DNA from: an uncultured Rubripirellula sp.
GTDB lineage: Bacteria; Planctomycetota; Planctomycetia; Pirellulales; Pirellulaceae
Assembly: GCA_938045805.1 (NCBI GenBank)
Contig: CALIBL010000011.1
Location: 124,001 to 188,000, forward strand
DNA: 64,000 bases
Reading direction: 5' to 3'
Below are positions 1 through 9,116 of the stretch, one piece after another. The notes below the pieces were generated by a model. It ran no database searches. It had not been told where the DNA came from and was given only the letters and a program-made list of their open reading frames with translations. Position numbers and translations under genes: made by a program. Positions within the stretch are counted from its first letter, which is position 1, and each line of letters opens with the position of its first letter.

Positions 1-413
1 TCGAATTCCCCCAAAACAGGCCTAGTAACACCAAAAGTACAAGGTGAAAACCAAAAGAGAGAAGTAGCGGCGGCAGAGTTCGTCTGGGTGGGATAGTCCC
101 CTGAGAATTCGCTGAATCAGGGTTTGAAATCATGCAATTGGTTTTCCAAAAATCGTTACGATCTCTCGCCCGTTCCGTCTCGCTCAAAAGACAGGATGTC
201 TCGTCGTCCGATTGATTTACGATGCCTGAAAGGTCATCGATCGCCTAATTCCGGTATAAACCGACGTTGAGATTGCTAGATTATGCCATCTCTACCTCCC
301 GAACGCTTCTCAGAACGGTGCAATGCCATTAATTTATTGCAATTGCATGAACCACCTAAACCCACTTTGACTGCCATTTCAATGAGTGGTGGCACACCCC
401 GGAGAGAACCACT
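1..413. other. Non-coding region upstream of metK
   Basis: No convincing ORF, tRNA or known small RNA is visible here. A weak inverted repeat CCCTGA/TCAGGG lies around 99-122. A more structured segment lies at 319-364 and is listed separately. The region must hold the metK promoter, but I cannot assign -35 and -10 boxes with confidence. The Shine-Dalgarno-like GGAGAG sits about 7 bases before the GTG start at 414. Confidence 0.5.
319..364 (+). promoter_or_regulatory. Possible SAM-II-like leader structure before metK
   Basis: TGCAAT (319-324) can pair with ATTGCA (342-347) around a 17-nt loop ending in TATTGCA, followed by TGAACCACCTAAACCC. As I recall it, the SAM-II/SAM-V architecture is a short P1, a loop ending in UUGCA, then a downstream CUAAA-containing strand forming a pseudoknot. 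The position before S-adenosylmethionine synthetase fits. Against it, the expected GCUAAA reads CCTAAA, so a conserved G-C contact would be lost, and the segment is about 50 nt from the start codon. This is a pattern match from memory and weak. Confidence 0.2.
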
Positions 414-1595
414 GTGAGTAACGCTCGATATTTATTTACCAGCGAATCGGTTAGCATGGGACACCCAGATAAACTCGCTGACAGAATTTCGGATGGCGTT
501 CTGGACGCGCTACTCGCGGAAGACCCAAACAGTCGAGTGGCGTGCGAAACGATGGTGACAACTGGCGTGGCAATCATTGCTGGTGAAATCACCACCAAAG
601 CCAAATTGAATTATATCGATGTCGTTCGCAGTGTAATCAATGAAGTGGGTTACACCGATGACCAGATGGGGATCTGTGGGGATACTTGTGCCGTTATGGT
701 CTCGCTTGATAGCCAGAGCCCAGACATTGCCCAAGGTGTCGATGCGGACAACAGCTCCGGAAAAGAAATTGGTGCTGGCGATCAAGGTCTGATGTTTGGT
801 TACGCCTGCCGAGACACACCCGAATTGATGCCGATGCCGATCGCTCTATCACACCGCATCATCAATCGAATCACCGAAGCAAGATTCAACAAGGAAGTGG
901 ACTGGCTTCGTCCGGACAATAAGAGCCAAGTCACGGTTGAATATGAGGGCAACACACCAGTAAGGATTGATACCGTTGTTGTCAGTGCGCAGCATTCACC
1001 GGAAGTTTCGAATGATGAAATCCGTCAGTTTGTCATTGAAAATGTCATCAAGCCATCAATCCCAGCTGAACTCGACAAAGGCGATATCAAATATCACATC
1101 AACCCAACCGGAAAATTTGTTGTTGGTGGCCCCCACGGTGACTGCGGTTTGACGGGGCGTAAAATCATCGTGGATACCTATGGTGGTTGGGGACGGCACG
1201 GAGGCGGTGCCTTTAGCGGAAAAGATTCAACCAAAGTTGATCGCTCTGCAGCCTACATGGCTCGCTATATCGCAAAGAATATTGTTGCTGCAGAACTTGC
1301 TGAACGATGTGAAGTTCAACTTGCTTATGCCATTGGCGTGACAGAGCCGGTCAGTATCCACGTCGATACCGAAGGAACGGGAACGGTTTCAGACGAAAAG
1401 TTAGTTGCTCTTGTACGCGAGCACTTCCCATTGACTCCTGGTGGGATTATTGACCATCTGCAGTTACGCCGGCCAGTATTCAAAGACACTACTGCTGGCG
1501 GTCACTTCGGTCGCGATGGTGACGGCTTTACTTGGGAAAAGACTGATAAAGCCGAAGCACTAGCTTCGGCATCCCGCGCAGGCGAGTCTTCTTAA
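414..1595 (+). CDS. metK: S-adenosylmethionine synthetase
   Basis: MetK makes S-adenosylmethionine from ATP and methionine in the cytoplasm, releasing phosphate and pyrophosphate. The 393-residue length is normal for the bacterial enzyme. The ATP-binding segment [12 protein letters not shown] is at residues 16-27, the GAGDQG loop near residue 120, and the [13 protein letters not shown] and [17 protein letters not shown] loops around 238-275. It uses a GTG start preceded by GGAGAG. The metallophosphoesterase gene starts immediately after the TAA with no gap, so the two are probably co-translated. The window also holds several SAM consumers (trmL, the RsmB/F-type enzyme, a phospholipid-methyltransferase-like protein), but none is in this operon. 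Confidence 0.98.
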   Translation: MSNARYLFTSESVSMGHPDKLADRISDGVLDALLAEDPNSRVACETMVTTGVAIIAGEITTKAKLNYIDVVRSVINEVGYTDDQMGICGDTCAVMVSLDSQSPDIAQGVDADNSSGKEIGAGDQGLMFGYACRDTPELMPMPIALSHRIINRITEARFNKEVDWLRPDNKSQVTVEYEGNTPVRIDTVVVSAQHSPEVSNDEIRQFVIENVIKPSIPAELDKGDIKYHINPTGKFVVGGPHGDCGLTGRKIIVDTYGGWGRHGGGAFSGKDSTKVDRSAAYMARYIAKNIVAAELAERCEVQLAYAIGVTEPVSIHVDTEGTGTVSDEKLVALVREHFPLTPGGIIDHLQLRRPVFKDTTAGGHFGRDGDGFTWEKTDKAEALASASRAGESS

Positions 1596-2453
1596 TTGTT
1601 GCGTTTGGTCTGGACTACCGACCTCCATCTTGACCACGCTCCTACAGAAATGCGGGAGCGTTGGTTAAGTTTGATCGCTAACCAAACACCTGCCGGTTTA
1701 CTGATCGGTGGTGACATTGCTGAAAGCGGCAGTTCATTAGATTGGCTCCGGCAACTTGCTTACTCGACGAGTTGTCCCATCTACTTTGTCCTTGGCAATC
1801 ATGATTTCTATGATCAGTCCATTCGCATCACGAGACAGAACGTCGTACGTCTCTGCAGAGAACACGAACATCTGCACTATCTAACAGACTGCGGTAGCAT
1901 CCCGCTTAGGGATGCCACAAGCCACCAAGTAGCAGCCTACTTGATTGGCGAAGATGCTTGGGGTGATGGAACATGTGGTAACTTTGAAAAATCGTTTGTA
2001 AAGCTTGCGGACTTCTCTCGCATCCTGGACTTCAAAACACTTTCTCAAGAAAAGAGAAAAGATTTGCTGATAGAGCTAGGGAGACTTTCTGCGGAACGTC
2101 TTACTACAAAACTAGAGTCTGTCCCTGAAAGCACCGAGCGTGTAATCATCCTTACTCACGTACCACCCTTTGTTGAAGCGTGCTGGTATGAGGGTAAAAC
2201 CGCAGACGAGCACTGGTCGCCTTTTTTTGTTTGCGGACAAATGGGCGTTGTGCTCCGCAAATTTGCCGAGATGCGCCCTCGTTGCCAGGTTGTTGTCCTT
2301 TGTGGACATACACACCATCAAGGGGTGACACAGCCACTTGAAAATCTGATTGTCCACACCGGTCAGTCCGTCATCGGACATCCATCAATTGTCGGTACCC
2401 TGATCATTGACAACCAAGAGATTGCAATTGATACCTACAGCGATCCGATCTGA
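1596..2453 (+). CDS. Metallophosphoesterase (calcineurin-like)
   Basis: This 285-residue protein has the full calcineurin-like metal-binding set: TDLHLDH at about residue 8, GGDIAES near 38, LGNHDFYD near 66, THVPPF near 188 and CGHTHH near 236. These residues normally hold two metal ions that hydrolyse phosphomonoesters, phosphodiesters or cyclic nucleotides. The substrate cannot be told from sequence. There is no signal peptide, so it should be cytoplasmic. The start is a TTG adjoining the metK stop (a second TTG follows it), which fits translational coupling. The family meaning is secure; the physiological role is unknown. Confidence 0.88.
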   Translation: MLRLVWTTDLHLDHAPTEMRERWLSLIANQTPAGLLIGGDIAESGSSLDWLRQLAYSTSCPIYFVLGNHDFYDQSIRITRQNVVRLCREHEHLHYLTDCGSIPLRDATSHQVAAYLIGEDAWGDGTCGNFEKSFVKLADFSRILDFKTLSQEKRKDLLIELGRLSAERLTTKLESVPESTERVIILTHVPPFVEACWYEGKTADEHWSPFFVCGQMGVVLRKFAEMRPRCQVVVLCGHTHHQGVTQPLENLIVHTGQSVIGHPSIVGTLIIDNQEIAIDTYSDPI

Positions 2454-2489
2454 GAGTTTTACTAATAAAAGACGATTCGCGCAGTCAAA

Positions 2490-3761
2490 TTAGGCTTCGA
2501 TCTTTTCCATGGACCACAGCTGCACCAAGATTTGCAGGTGCTCTATCGACTCGATCATTTCATCCAAACATGCGAACTCTTTCACACTATGAATTTGGTA
2601 CTGACCACTTGATAAATTAGGCGTTGGTAAACCTTTCTCGCTTAATTGACTGCCATCAGTGCCGCCGCGAATGATCGCCTGCTCATATGGACGGCCTAAG
2701 ACTTCGAACGCTTGGCAAGGCAAATCAACAGCTGCCGGTAAGTTCACCAAGCTGTCACGAAGATTTCGATATTGCTTGGTGACTTCCAAACTCACCTCTA
2801 AACCGGGAAACTTCTCTCGCACCTTCACCCCTAAATCGGTCAGGTACTCGGCATATTCCTCCAATTGATTGGTATCGAAGGACCGCAAGAGAATCTCGAT
2901 CGCGGCGTCACCGACTCCACCCGAAATACCATAAACGTGTATGAATCCCTCCCGTCCTTCAGTTGATTCTGGGCTGCAACCATTTGAGGGCAGCCCCGCC
3001 AAAAAGTCAGCAGCCGCTCGAATTGCATTGATCATTCGCCCCTTGGCTATCGCGGGGTGGATGTTTCTCCCTTTGAAATGCACCGTCACGGCATCGGCAG
3101 AAAATGTTTCCGTATCAACAACTCCGGCCCCTCCGCCATCGATTGTGTAAGCAACATCGGCATTGAGTTGTTGTAGATCTATCTTGTCAGTACCTCGCCC
3201 AATTTCTTCATCGCAGGTCATTAATATCTTAATTGGCCCGTGCTTCAAATTTGGATTTTCGATGAGGCTTGCAACCAACTCCATAATGATTGCAACGCCG
3301 GCCTTATCATCGCCTCCCAACAGAGTGTCTCCTCCACTGCAGACCAAAGTCTTTCCTTGAAGACCTTGCAACTCAGGACACTGCTCGATGGTGAGTGTTT
3401 CGCCATTTGCGAAACAAAGGTCTTTTCCGTCATAACTCTCTACCACGTGAGGAGAAATGTTGTTACTCGGGGCTTCCGGTGATGTATCCAGATGAGCAAC
3501 GAGTGCAAGCGTCGGCGCATCCCCCTCAACATTAGAAGGCAACGAAGCCCATACCAAGCCGTAATCGTCTTGGTATGCCTCGTCTAATCCGAGTTCCACT
3601 AATTCTTCTAGCAAGATTTTCCCTAATTCAAGCTGTCCCTGCGAACTGGGATATCGGTCGGTTGTGGGGTCTGCCGCCGTGTCGATTTTGACATATTTAA
3701 TAAACCGCTCCAGTAATCGGTCGCGGTTGATGGGAACAACTTGCGTGGATGCACCTATCAT
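2490..3761 (-). CDS. pepT: Peptidase T (tripeptidase)
   Basis: PepT is a cytoplasmic M20B zinc aminopeptidase that removes the N-terminal residue of tripeptides. The metal-binding and catalytic motifs are present: HLDTSPE near residue 88, GGDDKAG near 148 and CDEEIGRG near 183. A C-terminal RGGTDGSQLSEKG segment matches the family. The ORF track begins at a TTG at 3785. I prefer the ATG at 3761 because AAAGAG lies about 10 bases before it, giving 423 residues, close to the roughly 410 of known PepT. It converges with the metallophosphoesterase and stands alone on the reverse strand. Confidence 0.92.
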   Translation of the reverse strand: MIGASTQVVPINRDRLLERFIKYVKIDTAADPTTDRYPSSQGQLELGKILLEELVELGLDEAYQDDYGLVWASLPSNVEGDAPTLALVAHLDTSPEAPSNNISPHVVESYDGKDLCFANGETLTIEQCPELQGLQGKTLVCSGGDTLLGGDDKAGVAIIMELVASLIENPNLKHGPIKILMTCDEEIGRGTDKIDLQQLNADVAYTIDGGGAGVVDTETFSADAVTVHFKGRNIHPAIAKGRMINAIRAAADFLAGLPSNGCSPESTEGREGFIHVYGISGGVGDAAIEILLRSFDTNQLEEYAEYLTDLGVKVREKFPGLEVSLEVTKQYRNLRDSLVNLPAAVDLPCQAFEVLGRPYEQAIIRGGTDGSQLSEKGLPTPNLSSGQYQIHSVKEFACLDEMIESIEHLQILVQLWSMEKIEA

Positions 3762-4043
3762 CACATTAACTCTTTCGTGTTGCAAAACTACAGTGATGCG
3801 TCATCATACCGTGGTAGAGATTGAAGATGTCTGCCTGTCTAGATCGCGACGACTTTAGGCCGAATCTGAGACCTGGGATATTTTCTTTGACCACAAGTAA
3901 TCGTCTTTTGTTAGCCGACGATTAAAACCATCAGACAAATCACGAATCCATCCGCCACATTATCGAGAATCGATGCAACCTAGCGGTAGCCTCAGGAATA
4001 TTTTCTTAACGGTGCCGAAAAACTCTCACATGGGAAAAATAGG

Positions 4044-4853
4044 ATGACTAAAGTCTCTTACTTGGTGTTCGACGTTGAGAGCGTTGCAGATGGTCAGTTG
4101 ATCTCGCAGGTACGGTATCCCGATCAAGGTTTAAACGCGAATGAAGCAATCTCGGCTTATCAAGATGAACTACTAGAAAACAAAGGGACAACCTTCATAC
4201 CGCATACCTACCAGATTCCTACCGCAGTGGTGATTGCCAAGGTGTCCAAGGAATTTGAGTTATTGGATGTTGTTTCACTTGATGAACCCTCCTTCCGGCC
4301 ACATGTAATCACCGAAAACTTTTGGCGAGGATGGGAGATGTATCAAAAGCCGATATGGGTCACCTTCAACGGTCGTAGTTTTGACCTGCCGCTAATGGAA
4401 CTAGCTGCTTTTCGCTATGGTATTTCTGTCCCAGACTGGTTCAAAAATGAAGGCTATCGGTCCCCTCGCAATCGATTCAACCTTGATACGCATTTAGACC
4501 TGCAGGATGTGCTCACCAATTTTGGTGCGGCTCGCTGCAACGGGGGGCTGAATCTGATTGCCCAAATGCTTGGTAAGCCGGGAAAAATGGGTCTAAGTGG
4601 AGACCGTGTTCAAGAAGAGTTTGATGCCGGTAACCAATTGGCAATCAGTGATTACTGTCGGTGCGACGTACTTGATACTTATTTCGTTTTCCTGCGGACC
4701 CAGGTGCTTCTAGGAAGAATCACAATCGATCAGGAGCGAGAAATTATCTGCAACGCAAAATCGTGGATTGAAAGTCGCAAAGAACAGAGCGCTGCCTACC
4801 GCGATTACCTTGATCATTGGCAGGATTGGAAAAATCCTTGGTCACCACGGTGA
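4044..4853 (+). CDS. PolB-type 3'-5' exonuclease domain protein
   Basis: This 269-residue protein matches the stand-alone predicted 3'-5' exonucleases related to the proofreading domain of family B DNA polymerases (DNA_pol_B_exo2 type). The DEDD-type acidic residues are seen in VFDVESVAD (residues 8-16), in FNGRSFDLPL near 108, and in DYCRCDVLDTYF near 202, where the tyrosine marks the DEDDy class. No polymerase domain is attached. It probably trims single-stranded DNA or RNA ends; the pathway is unknown. It stands alone between peptidase T and a large secreted protein. SD and promoter are not obvious, but the ATG at 4044 gives the expected N-terminus. Confidence 0.85.
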   Translation: MTKVSYLVFDVESVADGQLISQVRYPDQGLNANEAISAYQDELLENKGTTFIPHTYQIPTAVVIAKVSKEFELLDVVSLDEPSFRPHVITENFWRGWEMYQKPIWVTFNGRSFDLPLMELAAFRYGISVPDWFKNEGYRSPRNRFNLDTHLDLQDVLTNFGAARCNGGLNLIAQMLGKPGKMGLSGDRVQEEFDAGNQLAISDYCRCDVLDTYFVFLRTQVLLGRITIDQEREIICNAKSWIESRKEQSAAYRDYLDHWQDWKNPWSPR

Positions 4854-4952
4854 GAATAGGAAAGCAGGGTTAATTGGGGGGGGTTGTCTTTCTGGCTTTA
4901 CCTGAAGTTGTCATCCTAGGTACTCTCCTCAGATTCGGCCTGACTACTGGCA

Positions 4953-7900
4953 ATGACATGTTGTCATCAAATAAAGCCAATCATGGATGCCACTTCATTT
5001 CTGCTTCACTGCCGGCCTCTTGCAAACTTGAACCACTGGGTTCGGCGATGTAAGTGCGCCCATAGCATTGTTTTGCTATCACTTGTTCTTTCGTGGAACC
5101 ATTCTGCATTCGGTGAAGAATCAGAGTTAGCTGAGCAGAAGTTGATTTTTGAATACAGTTGCGAGCAATCCACTACTACCGACATCTTGGTCAAATTCTC
5201 AGATAGTCTTTCGGGGCGTCCGTCTGTCATCTCGGAATATCAAAATGATGGCCAAGCCAAAAAAGACCATGAGCGAATCTCGTTAAATACAGCGGCAAAC
5301 GAACTAACGCTCCACGGACTCAATGGAACAAGTAAAGGTCGTTTTTCTGTCTCAGGTTGGATTGATCCAACATCGGAAATATCGCTACATCGGCGGGTCG
5401 CGAATGAAACAAATCGCTGGATATTGATCAGTGAATTTTCATTATCGGACCTAGAGGATCAACGGCAGGTCTCTTTTGTGGATCAAAATGAAACGGGTTC
5501 CCACGGTTGGGTGATTCGACGAATCGAGCCACCACCGATAGAGCTTCTAGATTGGCCAGCCTTCGCCACTTTCAATCCAGGACAATCGATATCGAGTACA
5601 GTTCTTCTTTTGAAGAATGCTGACTCTAATCGTCACCCAAAAATTGAGCTCGAGATCCGTAAGGTTGGAGAAAAGCAGCCTGTACACCGCGAAGTCTACA
5701 TCGCAAACGAGAAACCCTCCACGCGCGTCACCATTGATTTCACCGCACCGCTTTCAAGCGGAGTGTACGAGGCGAGACTGGCGGTCCTTGATCAGACCAA
5801 TAATCTATGGTCCAAGATCACTGGTAAACCCGATTCTGTGTTTGAACTACATCGCACTTTTGCTGTCGCAGGACTCAACACCCGACCCAACCTCTCACAG
5901 CATAAGTGGAAGGAAATTCAACACATTCAACCTTCCCAACAAGCATGGTACGTGCCCGATTGGCTAATGAACCCTGCTGCCCATCTACCCATCAGCTTGC
6001 CGTCTGATAGGAAGATCCCAAATCAAATCGCGATATCCAAATATGAGGGAGAATCCGTAACAGAATTAGCACCACTCTCTAGCTTTGAAATCCCGCTAGG
6101 CTATGAAGACGGCAGTGTTCAGCTTCACACTATCCGTCTACCAAGTACTAATCACAGCATCTTCGAAGTTGAGATCACCAAAGCTGGCGAGGGATTAAGT
6201 CGCATCTTCACCATTTCACCCAACCCAAATGCGACGCTCCAAGGCGATTGGCAATCCATTCAGTGGATTCACCACCCGAGTCGGGACGAACGATTACGAA
6301 TTAAAAACTTGGATCAAAGTAGAAAGTTTGCTTTTGAATCAATCACGATTGAAACCAAGCAAGGTGATCTAGATCTTAAACGCGACCAAAACAGCGCCAC
6401 GCGAAGTACCGTATTGAGACTTTGTTCGTCTTCGTGGATTGATGAATTATCAATGCATGACCACGATCAACTTGATCAAGGAGATTGGAAGCGAGAGTCA
6501 CTTGAAATGTATCGCTTGAATTCGGCTGTCTCTCGACTCATCGCGATAGCGCATGATCAAGGGTTCAATACAATATCTATTACGCTAAACAATGAAGAAC
6601 TAAAGCCAAATCTCAGCGGCAACAAAGCTGATCTGCGTCAGCCGAATTGGAATCGTCAAAGATACTTGGAATTTATCTTGTCTACGTTGGATCAATCCAA
6701 TCTCGAGGTGATTCTAGAATTTAATCCTTCAATCGATTTTAACTTAAACAACTTGCTTCCGAATCCTGAATCCTCTTCGGAAGCCACCTCCACTGCGGCT
6801 ACTGAGAGTAACTCGTCAGACAACAAATTAATTAACGAATCGATTTCGGTTCCCACACTTAATGATTTTTATCATGCTGACACCATCAAGCGGATAAAAG
6901 CGAATTTCCAACAAGTCATTGATATCGCACAAAATCACCAATCGGTGGTTGGCCTTAGCATGATTGCACTAGGTGAAAAAAATGCGATGCATCAACCTGT
7001 CTCGCCGCAAAATCTCAGGAGGCTCCGCGCAATCTTTGCAGCAAAATCTGAGATATCGACTCCACAAGATACAGAAACGAAAGCTTCGGGTTCGGATTTT
7101 GAAACTTGGCTTAAAAAACAACGCCGCCAACTATGGTTAGATCTATTCATACCACCGAATGATATGGAGCTGTTCGTCATCGGCGAAGACTCATCTTTTG
7201 GCACAACTGCTAAATCACCGCTTACCTTCCTTGAGACCTACGAATACGGACCGTTGAAGTCGCTTTCCCAGCAACTTCAACTCAGTCGAAACCTGCGAAC
7301 TCGTACAAGCCAACAAGCAGTTCTGCTCAGTCGAGGTCAAGAGTTAAGCGAGGAGCCTGAAAAATCTGCTGTAGTAGCTGCGGATATCAGGGAGGTGATT
7401 GAGAGCAAGAATCCACAATGGATGTTTATTGATCATGATCTGGCGAAGGGTTTTTTCAGTGCGTCACTGATCCGTAAGCTGCATGTTTTTTCAAGTCTAC
7501 CCAACCGTGACTTAGCCGAATGTGATGCGGTAGATCCTGAGTCCGCTACAGTGCGTGTTTGGTCGTACTTTGAAGACGATCATCTTCACGTTTTTCTCGT
7601 CAATCTGGTTCCGTGGGCGACGGAAGTTGATTTAGAAACGATTGAGCCTCTTACTTGGAAAAAAGCCATTAATGACTTGCTCCCCGAAGCAGGACATTCA
7701 ATATCCTCTCTTCGTCCCACACGTTCTCGAGTGACGGTGCCCGCTGATGGTTGCATCTTATTGAAATCAACCAACACGGGACTCAATGGAATCAGGCAAT
7801 GGACAAGTCGCGTTTCGGGTGGCCCCCCCATCGTAAAGCGAATTAAAACACAAGTCACAGACGTGGTAGAGAATATCGGATCGCTTACGACGCCTACGCC

Positions 7901-8627
7901 AAATGCTGATTTACTAATCAATGGCAGCTTTGAAGTTAGCGGAGAAATGGGAATCATTGGTTGGATGCATGCACAGCATCCATCGGGTTGTGTCCAACGT
8001 GATTCAGATGTTGCTCGACACGGTGCATCCTCGGCAAGATTAACAACGGAAATAAATCACACTGGTCGAACTTGGATCATGAGTGACGCATTTTCTCCAC
8101 CCGCATCTGGTCGGGTTGCAGTCGCCCTCAGCCTTCGAGGATTGCCGTTTGCGGAATCTAATCCCAGTCAACAAGTCCGTGTCACAATTGAAACCACAGG
8201 CGGAACTAAACCTCTGAGGGTATTTGAAGATCTAGAGATTCCTGCCAATAAAGAGTGGTCAACACATGAAGTTGTGCTGGAGATTGACAATTGTGACCCA
8301 CAAAACTTGGGCTCGCTGCGCGTCGCGATTGACAGTCTAAAACCGGGCATTGTCTGGGTTGATGACGTAGAGATCTATGACGACTTTCCCACTCGCAGCG
8401 AACGTGCCGAAATGCAACGACGAGTATTTCTGGCAGTGCAGGGGATGCAACGTGGAAACTTGTTGCCAGCTGGAAGGCTATTGGAGAACTTCTGGGTGCA
8501 ACGCCTGCTCACTGACAAACGCATGAAACGCGATAAAAAAGAACCCGCGGCTCTAAACCAGACTAGCGAAAACCCGAGCGTCACGGAACGATTCAAAGAT
8601 TGGTTACCGGGCAACATCCGGTATTAG
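4953..8627 (+). CDS. Large secreted protein with glycosidase-like core and C-terminal CBM-like domain
   Basis: This 1224-residue protein has an N-terminal hydrophobic segment (IVLLSLVLS, about residues 38-47) followed by a likely signal-peptidase site near SAFGEE, so it should be exported. The N-terminal half looks beta-rich. Residues of about 510-780 (for example IAIAHDQGFNTISITL and LDQSNLEVILEF) resemble alternating strands and helices of a GH10-like TIM barrel of the kind seen in planctomycete family-10-type glycosylhydrolases. From about residue 983 (LLINGSFEVSG to IVWVDDVEIYDD) it looks like a CBM4/9-type carbohydrate-binding jelly roll. I cannot identify catalytic glutamates with certainty, so activity is not assured. 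A second ATG at 4983 is an alternative start. Its stop codon overlaps the stop of the convergent neighbour. Confidence 0.7.
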   Translation: MTCCHQIKPIMDATSFLLHCRPLANLNHWVRRCKCAHSIVLLSLVLSWNHSAFGEESELAEQKLIFEYSCEQSTTTDILVKFSDSLSGRPSVISEYQNDGQAKKDHERISLNTAANELTLHGLNGTSKGRFSVSGWIDPTSEISLHRRVANETNRWILISEFSLSDLEDQRQVSFVDQNETGSHGWVIRRIEPPPIELLDWPAFATFNPGQSISSTVLLLKNADSNRHPKIELEIRKVGEKQPVHREVYIANEKPSTRVTIDFTAPLSSGVYEARLAVLDQTNNLWSKITGKPDSVFELHRTFAVAGLNTRPNLSQHKWKEIQHIQPSQQAWYVPDWLMNPAAHLPISLPSDRKIPNQIAISKYEGESVTELAPLSSFEIPLGYEDGSVQLHTIRLPSTNHSIFEVEITKAGEGLSRIFTISPNPNATLQGDWQSIQWIHHPSRDERLRIKNLDQSRKFAFESITIETKQGDLDLKRDQNSATRSTVLRLCSSSWIDELSMHDHDQLDQGDWKRESLEMYRLNSAVSRLIAIAHDQGFNTISITLNNEELKPNLSGNKADLRQPNWNRQRYLEFILSTLDQSNLEVILEFNPSIDFNLNNLLPNPESSSEATSTAATESNSSDNKLINESISVPTLNDFYHADTIKRIKANFQQVIDIAQNHQSVVGLSMIALGEKNAMHQPVSPQNLRRLRAIFAAKSEISTPQDTETKASGSDFETWLKKQRRQLWLDLFIPPNDMELFVIGEDSSFGTTAKSPLTFLETYEYGPLKSLSQQLQLSRNLRTRTSQQAVLLSRGQELSEEPEKSAVVAADIREVIESKNPQWMFIDHDLAKGFFSASLIRKLHVFSSLPNRDLAECDAVDPESATVRVWSYFEDDHLHVFLVNLVPWATEVDLETIEPLTWKKAINDLLPEAGHSISSLRPTRSRVTVPADGCILLKSTNTGLNGIRQWTSRVSGGPPIVKRIKTQVTDVVENIGSLTTPTPNADLLINGSFEVSGEMGIIGWMHAQHPSGCVQRDSDVARHGASSARLTTEINHTGRTWIMSDAFSPPASGRVAVALSLRGLPFAESNPSQQVRVTIETTGGTKPLRVFEDLEIPANKEWSTHEVVLEIDNCDPQNLGSLRVAIDSLKPGIVWVDDVEIYDDFPTRSERAEMQRRVFLAVQGMQRGNLLPAGRLLENFWVQRLLTDKRMKRDKKEPAALNQTSENPSVTERFKDWLPGNIRY

Positions 8628-9097
8628 GAATGCGACCTGTACACCGCGATGTTGGGATGGGTCTTTAAAGACCATGATGCGGACAGGCGAGGCATCTCTT
8701 TTTCGTCATGGACCCGAGTAAAGAAACAGTGAATGCGAAATGCCATCGCGTTTTGGGTCCCCTCCAGACACACAAAAAACGTATCCTCGTTTGCGGCGAG
8801 CACACTATAAGTGCCACATAAAACCTCACTAACACTACCTCGCTGTCCGCCAATATCACCACGAATCTCTAGATATTCGATTCGATGATTTGACAGCTCA
8901 AGAGCTTTCAGGTGCCTCGGGTTCGCAAGATCTTTGAAACTGACCATAGCCGTAGAGAAAGTTCTCAGATGACCCTTGACTTCAAACATCCAATCGAGGT
9001 GCGTTTCGTTGGTTCTCTCGAAGGCCTCACCCGGAATGTGGCGTAAAATGACAAATCTGTTTGACACTTGATCTTTCATTTTTAAAGCCGGATCCAC
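8624..9097 (-). CDS. LigD-type 3'-phosphoesterase-domain protein, stand-alone
   Basis: This 157-residue protein resembles the N-terminal phosphoesterase domain of bacterial DNA ligase D, found in planctomycetes as a small separate protein. The signature is RFVILRH near residue 14, then HLDWMFEV near 33 and LRTFS. A second conserved block, HRIEYLEIRGDIGGQRGSV, is typical of the small planctomycete version. In LigD this domain trims 3'-phosphate or 3'-ribonucleotide ends before non-homologous end joining. No ligase, primase-polymerase or Ku gene is nearby. The histidine and aspartate positions look plausible, but I cannot confirm the full catalytic set. An ATG six codons inside the ORF (9079) is an equally good start. 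Its TAA overlaps the stop of the large secreted-protein gene. Confidence 0.68.
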   Translation of the reverse strand: MDPALKMKDQVSNRFVILRHIPGEAFERTNETHLDWMFEVKGHLRTFSTAMVSFKDLANPRHLKALELSNHRIEYLEIRGDIGGQRGSVSEVLCGTYSVLAANEDTFFVCLEGTQNAMAFRIHCFFTRVHDEKEMPRLSASWSLKTHPNIAVYRSHS

Positions 9098-9116
9098 CTA
9101 CATCGATCTATCAATT

